A stretch of DNA of 64,000 bases, taken from assembly GCA_024711325.1 (NCBI GenBank), contig JANJTC010000005.1:62001-126000 (forward strand). Reading direction: 5' to 3'. Under the pieces are notes generated by a model. It searched no databases, was not told the origin of the DNA, and saw nothing but the letters and a program-made list of their open reading frames with translations. The DNA is from Bacteriovoracaceae bacterium. GTDB taxonomy: Bacteria > Bdellovibrionota > Bacteriovoracia > Bacteriovoracales > Bacteriovoracaceae. The position numbers and the translations under genes were made by a program. This document shows positions 25,377 to 33,463 of the stretch, one piece after another (the first letter of the stretch is position 1; every line of letters starts with the position of its first letter).

Positions 25377-27227
25377 TTACTTTGAAATTGTCTCAAAGGT
25401 ACTAACTGGCGAATCCATCCCTTGAAAATAGTGATGTCCACCTAATATACCCAACGTCTTCTCATCCACATGAAAGACTTGCGAGAAACCTTTGGTTTCT
25501 TTTAAGAATCTTCCCGTGTGTCTCCACTGAGTTTTATTCAAATTAAGTGAATAGATGTGAGAAACGTATTCGTAATTCATGGGGCCCGTCTTAAACATTC
25601 CACCGAAGACCATGAGTTCGTTTTTAAGGATCTCAGCTGCTGGGGCAAAGGTAGCAAAAGGCAGAGGTTGCATTTCAACTGATGAGCCATCTTTTGGGTC
25701 AATGGCCGTTACGTTAGTCAGGAGATCAAAGTGAGAAGCACCTTCCCCGATTCCACCCACCATAACGATTTTGCCGTTATGGGAGATGCCTGTTAGGGCG
25801 CGGCGTTTTGGCGCTGGGAGTTTGTACGGAGCAGTTGAGATTTTTTCTGACTTAAGGTCAAAGATCTCGATGGTGTCATGGAAAATGCCGTCAGCGTCGT
25901 TGTCAAATTTTGGAGTGCTGTTCCAACCACCGGCCAGGTAGACTTTGTCATCAATGGTCACAGCAACGTTGGAAGAACGAGGAGAGGCGAGGTGGCCAAT
26001 CGTTTCCCAGACATTTAGTTTAATGTCGTAACGGTCAATAGAGGTCAGAGACTTCCATTTTGGCTTGTGAACGGCCGAATAGGCGAACCCACCGAAAGCA
26101 TAGATGTAGTTCCCAAAAGCCGCTAATTGATAGCCGTGGGCCTTGTGAGGGCGTGGCGCAAGCTCGGTCCACTCATTAGTGCTTATATCGTAAGCTAAAA
26201 AAGTATCCGTGAAAGATTCAGGTGGATAAGTGTGCTCTGCACCCTGGTGACCGCCGGCCATGTAGATTTTTCCGTCGTGAGAAACTGTACCGAAGGATGA
26301 GCGTGGGTTTCCGATAAAGGGAGCGCGCTGGGCCTGCTTGAAGTTTGTCTCACCTGAAAAGTTTGGAGAGTAAAAATCCACTTCAGCTTGCAGCGGAGCC
26401 TCTACGATTTGCATCCATTTGGTGTCTTGTAATTTGAACAATCGGTAATGACCGCTTTTATTAGAAGCAAAAACCAAAGTGTTATCAGGCATGAACGTTG
26501 GGGCCATTTCATCCTTTAAATCACTCGTCATCTGAGTGATTTGGCCACTCACGCGGTCAATGACGTAAACGTTCCAGTTGCCGTCTTTTTTAGAAGTGAA
26601 AGCAATTAATCTCTCATCAAAAGAAAGGGCAGGCGACATACCTTCAACTAAAACTTTTTTGGTATTCTCTAAGCGGTCAAATAAAACGATCTCTTTTTTT
26701 CCCGGGAGATTTCTTTGATAGACCACGAAGTTCCCGTCAGAAGAAGGACGAGGGAAAAAGGCCTCATCTTCCGGTACCAGCATTTGGGCCTGGGCCAGAG
26801 AGTAATCGTTTAAGTGAGTGCCTTGAGCGCTCACAAGGGAGGCACGCTCAAAAAAGAAAATGGTGTTTTTACCTTTAGGCCCTGGAGCAGAGTAGAAGAT
26901 CCACTGACCATTTTTAGAAAACTTAGGATGAATCAACATGCCTTTCTCTGAAAGGTTGAATCTTTGAGTCAGGTTTTTCTTTTTATTAACATACGTCAGA
27001 TGAAGATTGTCCTGAGATTCACCTTCGGAATAGATGAACTCATTTCCATCAGGAGTGATGTCGGGATAAAGCGCCCACTGTTTGCTGGCAGTATTGTTTA
27101 AAGTGATAGGAGCATCACCGACAGTTTGTAATTGTACTGACTTACCTTGAGCATCTTCTTTCATATAAACAAAGTCTGCGAAGGTTGAGCATGAGGCCAG
27201 TAGACCAAAAAGTACGAGGTATTTCAT
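25377..27227 (-). CDS. Exported two-propeller protein: TolB-like repeats plus Kelch repeats
   Basis: 616 residues from the ATG at 27225-27227. The frame is open further upstream, but GGGGATCC precedes this ATG and the product then starts with a clear signal (MKYLVLFGLLASC). LASC is a usable lipobox, so it is either a lipoprotein or cleaved after TFA. The first half carries PD40/TolB-like units (PDITPDGNEFIYSEG, PKFSKNGQWIFYSA, PRPSSDGNFVVYQ, PALSFDERLIAFTS, PTFMPDNTLVFAS). The second half carries about six Kelch blades with GG pairs (KIYMAGGHQ, YIYAFGGF, KVYLAGGWN, KIVMVGGI, ELMVFGGM, LGILGGHH). Function is unknown; it is probably a binding scaffold in the envelope. Confidence 0.82.
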   Translation of the reverse strand: MKYLVLFGLLASCSTFADFVYMKEDAQGKSVQLQTVGDAPITLNNTASKQWALYPDITPDGNEFIYSEGESQDNLHLTYVNKKKNLTQRFNLSEKGMLIHPKFSKNGQWIFYSAPGPKGKNTIFFFERASLVSAQGTHLNDYSLAQAQMLVPEDEAFFPRPSSDGNFVVYQRNLPGKKEIVLFDRLENTKKVLVEGMSPALSFDERLIAFTSKKDGNWNVYVIDRVSGQITQMTSDLKDEMAPTFMPDNTLVFASNKSGHYRLFKLQDTKWMQIVEAPLQAEVDFYSPNFSGETNFKQAQRAPFIGNPRSSFGTVSHDGKIYMAGGHQGAEHTYPPESFTDTFLAYDISTNEWTELAPRPHKAHGYQLAAFGNYIYAFGGFAYSAVHKPKWKSLTSIDRYDIKLNVWETIGHLASPRSSNVAVTIDDKVYLAGGWNSTPKFDNDADGIFHDTIEIFDLKSEKISTAPYKLPAPKRRALTGISHNGKIVMVGGIGEGASHFDLLTNVTAIDPKDGSSVEMQPLPFATFAPAAEILKNELMVFGGMFKTGPMNYEYVSHIYSLNLNKTQWRHTGRFLKETKGFSQVFHVDEKTLGILGGHHYFQGMDSPVSTFETISK

Positions 27228-27365
27228 ATGAGGATCCCCTTTTGTGAAATTCCCCGGATCATATCTTCGGCCGTTTGATAGTACAAACAAATTTCATTTT
27301 GTGTTCTGCGAAAAATAAAAAATTTACCGAATATCGGGGAATCAAAATTACCGTTAAGATGAAGC

Positions 27366-28619
27366 ATGGTTGGCGTCTATCGTTCACATTTTCAACATCT
27401 TTCAAACAACGTAAAAGTTTTCTTGATCGGTAATGCAGTTCAAGGAATGGGGCTCTCCATCTATGGACTCTTGTTTAACTTGTATCTTAAGGAATTAGGA
27501 TTCGGTGAAACGACCATTGGGAATTTAATCTCAACCACGTCTCTGGGAATTTCACTCATCGCCATTCCGGCAGCTTTGATCATTGAAAAATTTCACGTGA
27601 AGCATTTAGTGATGACGGGTCTTCTGTGTTCATCACTTTTTTATTTCATGCAGATTCTGTTTGTGGAAGAAGCATCACTCTTCGCCTTCGGTTTGATGGC
27701 AAGTATGTTTCAGGCCCTGTTTAATATTTCGGTTTCGCCTTTTTATCTACGTAACTCCACTCCTGAAGTGCGAGTGCATCTTTTTACTTTGAACTCCGCC
27801 CTTAATATGGCGGCCCATATGGTGGGTTATCTCATAGGTGGATATCTTCCGGAACTGGTGCACTACCTATATCCGGCGCTCTCAAAAATTGAAGTCTTTC
27901 GTGCCTCAATCATGATCGCATTGTCCTTGGTTTTTTCTTCGAACTTAATGTTTGTACGTATTGAGCGGGTGCCCATACCTAGAATTAAAAAGCGCCTGTT
28001 TGAAGGCTTAAAAGAGAAGGAGTGGAACATTTTGGCAAAGCTCATCCTGCCCAAATTATGTTTTGCCTTCGGAGGAGGGCTAATTGTTCCGTTCATGAAT
28101 TTATATTTAAAAGAAAAGTTTAAACTCTCGACCCAAATGATTGGGATCTCCTACGCACTCCTGCAGTTTTTTATCTTCGCGGGGATCTTTATCACTCCCG
28201 CCCTGATTAAAAAAACAACACAGCTGCGGTTTATTATGCTCACCTCCCTCCTTTCCATTCCCTTTATGGTGGCCATGGGACTGACTGGAAACATCGGTCT
28301 CGTCCTCAGCTGCTTTTTCATGCGGGGGATGCTGATGAATATGTCGAGTCCCATTACCAGTATGTTTGAAATGGAACATGTGCGGGAGAAGGAATGCGTA
28401 TTTGCATCCGCGGTGATTCTGTTCTTTTATCATCTGGTTTATACCAGTAGTACCCGTTTGGGTGGATATCTGATTGAGGCCTATTCTTTCGGCCCCACTT
28501 TCTATGTGGCCGGTGGCTTTTATGCATTGGCCATTATTTTGTATTACAGCTTCTTTAAAAAAGAAGACGAGGTTAGATGTCCATTAGCTGAAGTTGAAAT
28601 TCAAAATAAAGCAGCTTAA
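27366..28619 (+). CDS. MFS transporter
   Basis: 417 residues with about twelve hydrophobic segments in two bundles and a cytoplasmic loop in the middle (RIERVPIPRIKKRLFEGLKEK near 200-220). The N-terminal half has the MFS-like pattern FNLYLKELGFGETTIGNL. The substrate cannot be told from the sequence. It is divergent from the two-propeller gene, with about 140 bases between starts, and it overlaps the stop of the HD-domain gene by four bases. Confidence 0.82.
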   Translation: MVGVYRSHFQHLSNNVKVFLIGNAVQGMGLSIYGLLFNLYLKELGFGETTIGNLISTTSLGISLIAIPAALIIEKFHVKHLVMTGLLCSSLFYFMQILFVEEASLFAFGLMASMFQALFNISVSPFYLRNSTPEVRVHLFTLNSALNMAAHMVGYLIGGYLPELVHYLYPALSKIEVFRASIMIALSLVFSSNLMFVRIERVPIPRIKKRLFEGLKEKEWNILAKLILPKLCFAFGGGLIVPFMNLYLKEKFKLSTQMIGISYALLQFFIFAGIFITPALIKKTTQLRFIMLTSLLSIPFMVAMGLTGNIGLVLSCFFMRGMLMNMSSPITSMFEMEHVREKECVFASAVILFFYHLVYTSSTRLGGYLIEAYSFGPTFYVAGGFYALAIILYYSFFKKEDEVRCPLAEVEIQNKAA

Positions 28620-29245
28620 TCCCGGATTTCACTGATTAACTCATCAATAAACTTCTTCATGAATTCAACCCGAGCATGTCCCAGGGCGCGGGCCTTAGGG
28701 GTATTCATGAGATCCGGAAGCTTGAAGAGTTTCACGAAGTAATGGTCTAGCATAAATGATCCATCATCGAGTTCCCGCATTTGCGCTAAAGGATCAAAGG
28801 GATCATAAAAAGCTGAGCCCATCTGAGCATTAACGGCAGCACAACGGAGGATGCCAATAGATCCCAGTGCGTCCAGACGGTCGGCATCCTGAACGATCTC
28901 AGCTTCAAGACAAGAGGGTCTTAAACCTTTTGAGAAACTATGTTCAACGATGGCCTTGGTGATGATTTCGATTTCACTTTCATTAAAACCAACTTTAATC
29001 AGCAGAAGTCTCGCTTCAATAGCGGACAAGGATGAAGCATTTTTACGGTCAGGATGATCCTTAGGAAGATTAATCAGATCGTGGCAGTAGACACCGGCCA
29101 GAACACAGGGAAGATTCACATCCATGTCCTTGGCAAGTTCACGGGCGGTTCTTACGACTCTACCTACATGGGCCCAGTCATGGGCGGGATCCGGTGATTG
29201 ATAATAAGGTTTCACCAAGGGGATAAGTTCTTTAATTCGATTCAT
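28616..29245 (-). CDS. HD-domain phosphohydrolase
   Basis: 209 residues. Metal-binding HD pattern: H in AHDWAHVGRV (near 22-27), HD in VYCHDLINL (about 53-54) and D in IVQDADRLDALG (near 118-120). Family members hydrolyse phosphates, often nucleotides. The substrate is unknown. The start codon is two bases after the CorA stop, so corA and this gene are one operon. Confidence 0.85.
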   Translation of the reverse strand: MNRIKELIPLVKPYYQSPDPAHDWAHVGRVVRTARELAKDMDVNLPCVLAGVYCHDLINLPKDHPDRKNASSLSAIEARLLLIKVGFNESEIEIITKAIVEHSFSKGLRPSCLEAEIVQDADRLDALGSIGILRCAAVNAQMGSAFYDPFDPLAQMRELDDGSFMLDHYFVKLFKLPDLMNTPKARALGHARVEFMKKFIDELISEIRD

Positions 29246-29247
29246 AT

Positions 29248-30168
29248 TTATTCACGTGCGGTTGTAAACCAACCCTTTCTTTTAAAATACCAAATAGCAA
29301 TTAGACTCATAGAAACCATGATAAAGGTCAGGAATAAGAGCGCGTGCCAGGATTCCAGACCTGGAAGCTGAGTAAAGTTCATCCCATAAAAGGAGGCCAG
29401 AAAGTTCAAAGGCAGTAAGACTGTCGAGAAAACCGTCAGAACTTTCATTACACCATTGGCCCGCTGATCATTCAGGGCAATATGCAATTGAAAAAGGTGT
29501 TCAAAATTATCTGAGATTTCATCGAGCTGAAAGTAAATCTGGTCCAGATTTTCTTTCAAATCCTGGAGCATAGAATTGTAATCTTCTTCCCAGAAGTCTT
29601 TTGAGCGATAAAGAGCGTCGTTGGTCTGTTTTATAATTCGCTTAAGTACAAAAAGCTGACGGCGAAAATGATATATCCGGGTAGTCCCCAGATGCTCAAG
29701 CTTTTTAGAGAGTATATCAGATTCAAATTCATCATATTGATCCTGAAGATTACTGATCGGCATTTCATAAGTGCGAATGATCGCCAAGGCCAGTTGATGA
29801 ACCAGGCTGTGGATGGATTGTGTGGTTGTTAACTTTTTATTTTTTTCAACTGTCGTGTCCACATAATCAAGTTTCACTCGGTGAATTGTCAGTAAACGGT
29901 CTTTAGTAATGTAAAAAGCAATTTTCCGGGTGAGATCCTGCACACTGGTGGCCTCAGACTCACTTTCCGGATCAAAACTTCTCATCAGTAAGAAATGATC
30001 TTCATCGGTACATTCGTACTTAGGTAAATGCTCAGGTCTTAGAGTATCTTGTAGCAGAAGGGTTGGTAGATTGAATTTTACAGAAAGCGCTTCGAAGTCT
30101 TCACTTCGGGGTTCTTGAACGTCATACCAGGCAAAATCCCTATTCGGGAGAAGATCGTTACTTATCAT
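29248..30168 (-). CDS. corA: CorA-family magnesium/divalent metal transporter
   Basis: 306 residues with a large N-terminal cytoplasmic alpha/beta domain and a long helix, then two C-terminal membrane segments. The signature YGMNF lies at the end of TM1 (near residue 261) and TM2 is followed by a basic tail (YFKRKGWF). Pentameric CorA channels import Mg2+ and other divalent ions. The GMN loop is followed by TQLPGLESW, where the usual pattern is MPE. The upstream bidirectional hairpin (30191-30208) separates it from the RRM genes. Confidence 0.93.
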   Translation of the reverse strand: MISNDLLPNRDFAWYDVQEPRSEDFEALSVKFNLPTLLLQDTLRPEHLPKYECTDEDHFLLMRSFDPESESEATSVQDLTRKIAFYITKDRLLTIHRVKLDYVDTTVEKNKKLTTTQSIHSLVHQLALAIIRTYEMPISNLQDQYDEFESDILSKKLEHLGTTRIYHFRRQLFVLKRIIKQTNDALYRSKDFWEEDYNSMLQDLKENLDQIYFQLDEISDNFEHLFQLHIALNDQRANGVMKVLTVFSTVLLPLNFLASFYGMNFTQLPGLESWHALLFLTFIMVSMSLIAIWYFKRKGWFTTARE

Positions 30169-30182
30169 AGAGTAACGTTACA

Positions 30183-30215
30183 AAAAAAAAGGCCCTCTTG
30201 CGAGGGCCTAATTTT
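30183..30215 (-). terminator. Strong intrinsic terminator
   Basis: GGCCCTC - TTGC - GAGGGCC is a perfect 7-base GC-rich stem with nine A before it and seven T after it. Read on the minus strand it ends the RRM gene at 30240-30614. The T run on the plus side means it could work in both directions. Confidence 0.9.
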
Positions 30216-30239
30216 TTTCAATTTAATTGAAACTTGGGA

Positions 30240-30614
30240 TTACCAACGGTTTCCACCACGGTCTCCACCGCGATCGCCACCACGGCCTCCACCGAAACCA
30301 CCACGTCCACCGCGGTCTCCACCACGATCGCCGCCACGGCCGCCGCCGAAACCACCAGTACGTGGCTCCATAGGACGAGCTTCGTTAACAACCAATGAAC
30401 GACCACCAAGGTCTGAACCATTTAGTTTTTCGATAGCTGCTGCAGCTTCGTCACCAGAAGACATTTCAACAAAGCCGAAGCCTTTTGAACGGCCAGTGTC
30501 TCTGTCCATAACGATTTTTGCAGAATCAACTGTACCGAATTTTGAGAACATTTCGTTTAGTGATTCGCTAGTAGCAGAGAACGGTAAGTTACCAACGTAA
30601 ATTTTGTTACCCAT
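30240..30614 (-). CDS. Glycine-rich RRM RNA-binding protein, paralogue 1
   Basis: 124 residues. A single RRM (about 3-80) has RNP2 IYVGNL and RNP1 KGFGFVEM, both with the aromatic residues that stack on RNA. It is followed by a Gly/Arg tail made of RGGDRGG-type repeats that are also visible as a tandem DNA repeat (about 30250-30345). Bacterial members of this type are cytoplasmic RNA-binding proteins, often cold-induced. The leader is long for this window and ends in a full AAGGAGGT site five bases before the ATG. Confidence 0.93.
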   Translation of the reverse strand: MGNKIYVGNLPFSATSESLNEMFSKFGTVDSAKIVMDRDTGRSKGFGFVEMSSGDEAAAAIEKLNGSDLGGRSLVVNEARPMEPRTGGFGGGRGGDRGGDRGGRGGFGGGRGGDRGGDRGGNRW

Positions 30615-30859
30615 AAAAACCTCCTTAAGGCCAGGGACGCGCTTTCAGAGGATCATGAGCAACCCGCTCGAAGAACACTTACAGCGACAATAATTGAGAA
30701 ATAAATAGCACTAAAATCTGATCTAAGCATAGCACAATTTTAAAGGGTTATAAAATTTAAAGGTATTTTTAAGAAAAGGCCTTAAACCATTTAATTTCCC
30801 TATTTCGGGAAACGGCGCAAAATGTCATTGAATCCAAGGAGTTGCTGTTTTTTAAATAA

Positions 30860-30895
30860 GAAGCCCTCCAAAAGGAGGGCTTCCGGGCTTTTTAA
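30860..30895 (-). terminator. Hairpin terminator after RRM paralogue 2
   Basis: GAAGCCCTCC - AAAA - GGAGGGCTTC is a ten-base perfect stem 26 bases past the minus-strand stop at 30909. The T tract is weak on the minus side and better on the plus side (GGGCTTTTT). It is still the natural end of the RRM-2 transcript. Confidence 0.7.
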
Positions 30896-30908
30896 ATGTG
30901 AGAAAAAA

Positions 30909-31244
30909 TTACCAACGGCCACCAGATTGACGGCTATCACGATCCCGGTTTCCACCGTTACCGCCACGACCTCCGCTGAATCCGCCTTCACGCTTTTCCA
31001 TTGGACGGGCCTCATTTACAGTCAATGAACGGCCTCCAAGATCTGAACCATTAAGTTTTTCAATGGCAGTGTCAGCTGCAGCTGAATCACTCATTTCAAT
31101 AAAGCCGAAACCTTTTGAACGACCAGTATCTCTGTCTGTGATGATTTTTGATGAATCAACAGCACCGTAAGCTCCGAAGACTTCTGAAAGTGATTCGCTA
31201 GTTGCTGTGAATGGAAGATTACCAACATAAATTTTCTTACCCAT
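30909..31244 (-). CDS. Glycine-rich RRM RNA-binding protein, paralogue 2
   Basis: 111 residues. A close paralogue of the adjacent RRM gene: IYVGNLPF, TGRSKGFGFIEM and LNGSDLGGRSL are nearly identical. The Gly-rich tail is shorter (GGFSGGRGGNGGNRD). The ribosome site AGGAGGTTTT is also conserved, so the duplication includes the translation start. Each copy has its own terminator and about 290 bases separate the reading frames, so they are expressed separately. Confidence 0.93.
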   Translation of the reverse strand: MGKKIYVGNLPFTATSESLSEVFGAYGAVDSSKIITDRDTGRSKGFGFIEMSDSAAADTAIEKLNGSDLGGRSLTVNEARPMEKREGGFSGGRGGNGGNRDRDSRQSGGRW

Positions 31245-31385
31245 AAAACCTCCTAAGGCTTATTTAGCGTAAAGAGGACCATGGGTGGAATTACACAAGA
31301 TACTCGACACGACTAAAGCTAAGTAACACTATAAATTTTAGAAAGCACACTTAAAATATTCTTAAGGAGAAGGTGAGTAATAAGT

Positions 31386-32285
31386 TCAACTCAAACCTAA
31401 TCCCGCTAAATCATCGTTTAAATTCTGAGGCTTATGAGCAGTTGAGAGCATGTAACTTTCACCACTTTCCCTCAGGGACAAATATTCAATAGCATCATGA
31501 GCAGAAAAGATTGTTATCTCATGCGCATAGTTCTGTGCAAGATGACGAAGGCGTTGTTGATTCATGAGGCGCATGTCCCGGTTCACTTCCATCATTTTTT
31601 GATAAGCATTGAGCCCAGGAGTGCAGTGATATTTTTTATCGAGTTCGCCTCGGTAAAAGTAAGCGTCTCCTGCATGAAGGAGCCACCCTTTATCAGTTTC
31701 AATTGCCACTCCAGTGTGACCTTCGGTGTGTCCAACTAAAGGGACCAAGAGAATTTGTGGAGGCAAACCTTTTAATTCTCTGACACATTGGAAATCATAC
31801 CAACGTTCACCTTCCGGATAATAGGTTATCCACTGTTTCGAGTTTTTTAATTGTGAAGGCCTGTAACGACCTTTGGAGATAAACGTATTTCTTTTCATGG
31901 AAGCGAGCCGCTCGGCATGCATCAGGTGTACAGTGGCATTAGGAAAATCATCAATACCACCAGCATGATCAAAATCCAGATGAGTCAGGATTATATGGCG
32001 GACATCGGACGAATCAAATCCTAATTGCTTAATCTGATAAGCGGCGGTCTCACTTTCCAGTAGCATGGGTCTTAATACTTTTCTGAAAAAACCACTGATT
32101 CGTTCTTTAGGATAATGAACATCATGCAGACCTAAACCAGTGTCGATTAAAATCAAACCCTGTTCACTTTCAATTAAAAGCGTATGACAGACTAATTTAG
32201 CGGGCCCTATTCCAGGAGTAATACCATCCATCAGGTGACCTCCCAGCGGACAGCAGGTGGCACAGTTCAAATGATGGATTTTCAT
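31386..32285 (-). CDS. MBL-fold hydrolase, lactonase-like
   Basis: 299 residues from the ATG at 32283-32285. AAGGAG lies seven bases before it; an in-frame codon further upstream was rejected. HLDFDHAGG (near 95-103) is the HxHxDH metal motif, with VGHTEGHTG and HAGDAYF supplying further ligands and SAHD the last His. The layout matches the N-acyl-homoserine-lactonase-like branch. The substrate cannot be told, and quorum quenching is only one possibility. Confidence 0.82.
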   Translation of the reverse strand: MKIHHLNCATCCPLGGHLMDGITPGIGPAKLVCHTLLIESEQGLILIDTGLGLHDVHYPKERISGFFRKVLRPMLLESETAAYQIKQLGFDSSDVRHIILTHLDFDHAGGIDDFPNATVHLMHAERLASMKRNTFISKGRYRPSQLKNSKQWITYYPEGERWYDFQCVRELKGLPPQILLVPLVGHTEGHTGVAIETDKGWLLHAGDAYFYRGELDKKYHCTPGLNAYQKMMEVNRDMRLMNQQRLRHLAQNYAHEITIFSAHDAIEYLSLRESGESYMLSTAHKPQNLNDDLAGLGLS

Positions 32286-32449
32286 GGAAGGCTCCTTGAT
32301 CAATCTCCAGACAAGTATTTGATAGAATGAAGTTCCTGTGAATGCCAGTGGAGTCATTCAGGAGTGCTTCCGTCATGAATCACCTGTTCTTCCGGCCTTA
32401 ATGCACAAGGTTCCTTGAGTTTCATTCTCCGTTATGTAAAAATCCGTTT

Positions 32450-33463
32450 ATGTTTTTCCCCAAAATTCCTCTCATCACCTGGACTCCCAAGGGACTCTAT
32501 TGTGCTGCCGGAGATTTTTATATTGATCCTCATCGCGCTGTGGATGTTGCGATCGTCACCCATGCCCATTCTGATCACGCCCGTCGCGGAAGTAAAAAAT
32601 ATATTTGCGTGGAAAGTGGCGCAGAACTTTTAAAAACCAGGCTTGGTAAAAAAATTGAAGTTGAGACTTATCAATACGGTGAGAGTTTTCACCTGGGTAA
32701 AGTTAAAATCAGTCTTCATTCCGCTGGCCACATTCTGGGATCTGCTCAGGTCAGGGTGGAGCTGGATGGTGAAGTTTGGGTCGCCTCCGGGGATTATAAA
32801 AGGGATCGGGATCCCAGCTGTGATCCTTTTGAATCTGTGGCCTGTGATACATTTATTACTGAAGCCACTTTTGGAACTCCAAAATTTGTCTGGCAGAAAA
32901 ACATCAACCATGGGCAGATGATGCATGATTGGTGGCTCGAAAATGAAAAGCAAGGAATCAATTCAATTCTATTTGGATATTCCTTAGGTAAGGCCCAAAG
33001 AATTCTGGCTGAACTCCATCCCTTCGCTCATAAACCAGTAATCATTCACCACACGATTGATGAACTGACTGACTGTTACCGAAGGCAGATGAGAAATATG
33101 GCAAGAACTGAAGTCTTAAATGAGAGAAAACTCACAGGTGAATTAATCCTGGCACCACCTTCTATCCTTAAAGAAAATTGGATTCATCTGTTGGGGGAGT
33201 ATAAAACCGCTTTCGCTTCGGGCTGGATGCAAAATTCCGGTCGGGGTGGTTATGACCGTGGTTTTGTGATGTCTGATCACGCTGACTGGAATGATCTTAA
33301 CCTCACCATCAAAGAAACAGGTGCTAAAAAAGTGTACGTACAACATCGGGATGGGGCGTTGGTTCGCCATCTTAAACGCCAAGGCATTGAGGCCCATCCG
33401 ATTGCAGATCTTGATATTGAATTATTCACTCCGAAGCCTGGTGAAAATCTGGTTTTGATATGA
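32450..33463 (+). CDS. MBL-fold DNA exonuclease of the ligase-associated type
   Basis: 337 residues. IVTHAHSDHARRG (HxHxDH), SAGHILGSAQVRVE, SGDYKRDRDPSCDPFE, FITEATFGTPKF and MSDHADWNDL together give the pattern of the SNM1/Pso2-like exonuclease usually found beside ATP-dependent DNA ligases. Here no ligase is next to it. Instead it overlaps the XPD-like helicase by four bases (ATGA), so they are made together. Likely a DNA-repair nuclease. Confidence 0.85.
   Translation: MFFPKIPLITWTPKGLYCAAGDFYIDPHRAVDVAIVTHAHSDHARRGSKKYICVESGAELLKTRLGKKIEVETYQYGESFHLGKVKISLHSAGHILGSAQVRVELDGEVWVASGDYKRDRDPSCDPFESVACDTFITEATFGTPKFVWQKNINHGQMMHDWWLENEKQGINSILFGYSLGKAQRILAELHPFAHKPVIIHHTIDELTDCYRRQMRNMARTEVLNERKLTGELILAPPSILKENWIHLLGEYKTAFASGWMQNSGRGGYDRGFVMSDHADWNDLNLTIKETGAKKVYVQHRDGALVRHLKRQGIEAHPIADLDIELFTPKPGENLVLI

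Noticed and set aside
30115..30600. 161-codon Pro-rich open frame on the plus strand
   Set aside because: It is the antisense of the RRM gene and its Gly/Arg tail; the proline-arginine richness is explained by that complement.
31386..32285. Quorum-quenching lactonase as a firm call
   Set aside because: The HxHxDH motif only proves an MBL metal site; the substrate pocket cannot be judged from sequence by eye and no quorum-sensing genes are nearby.
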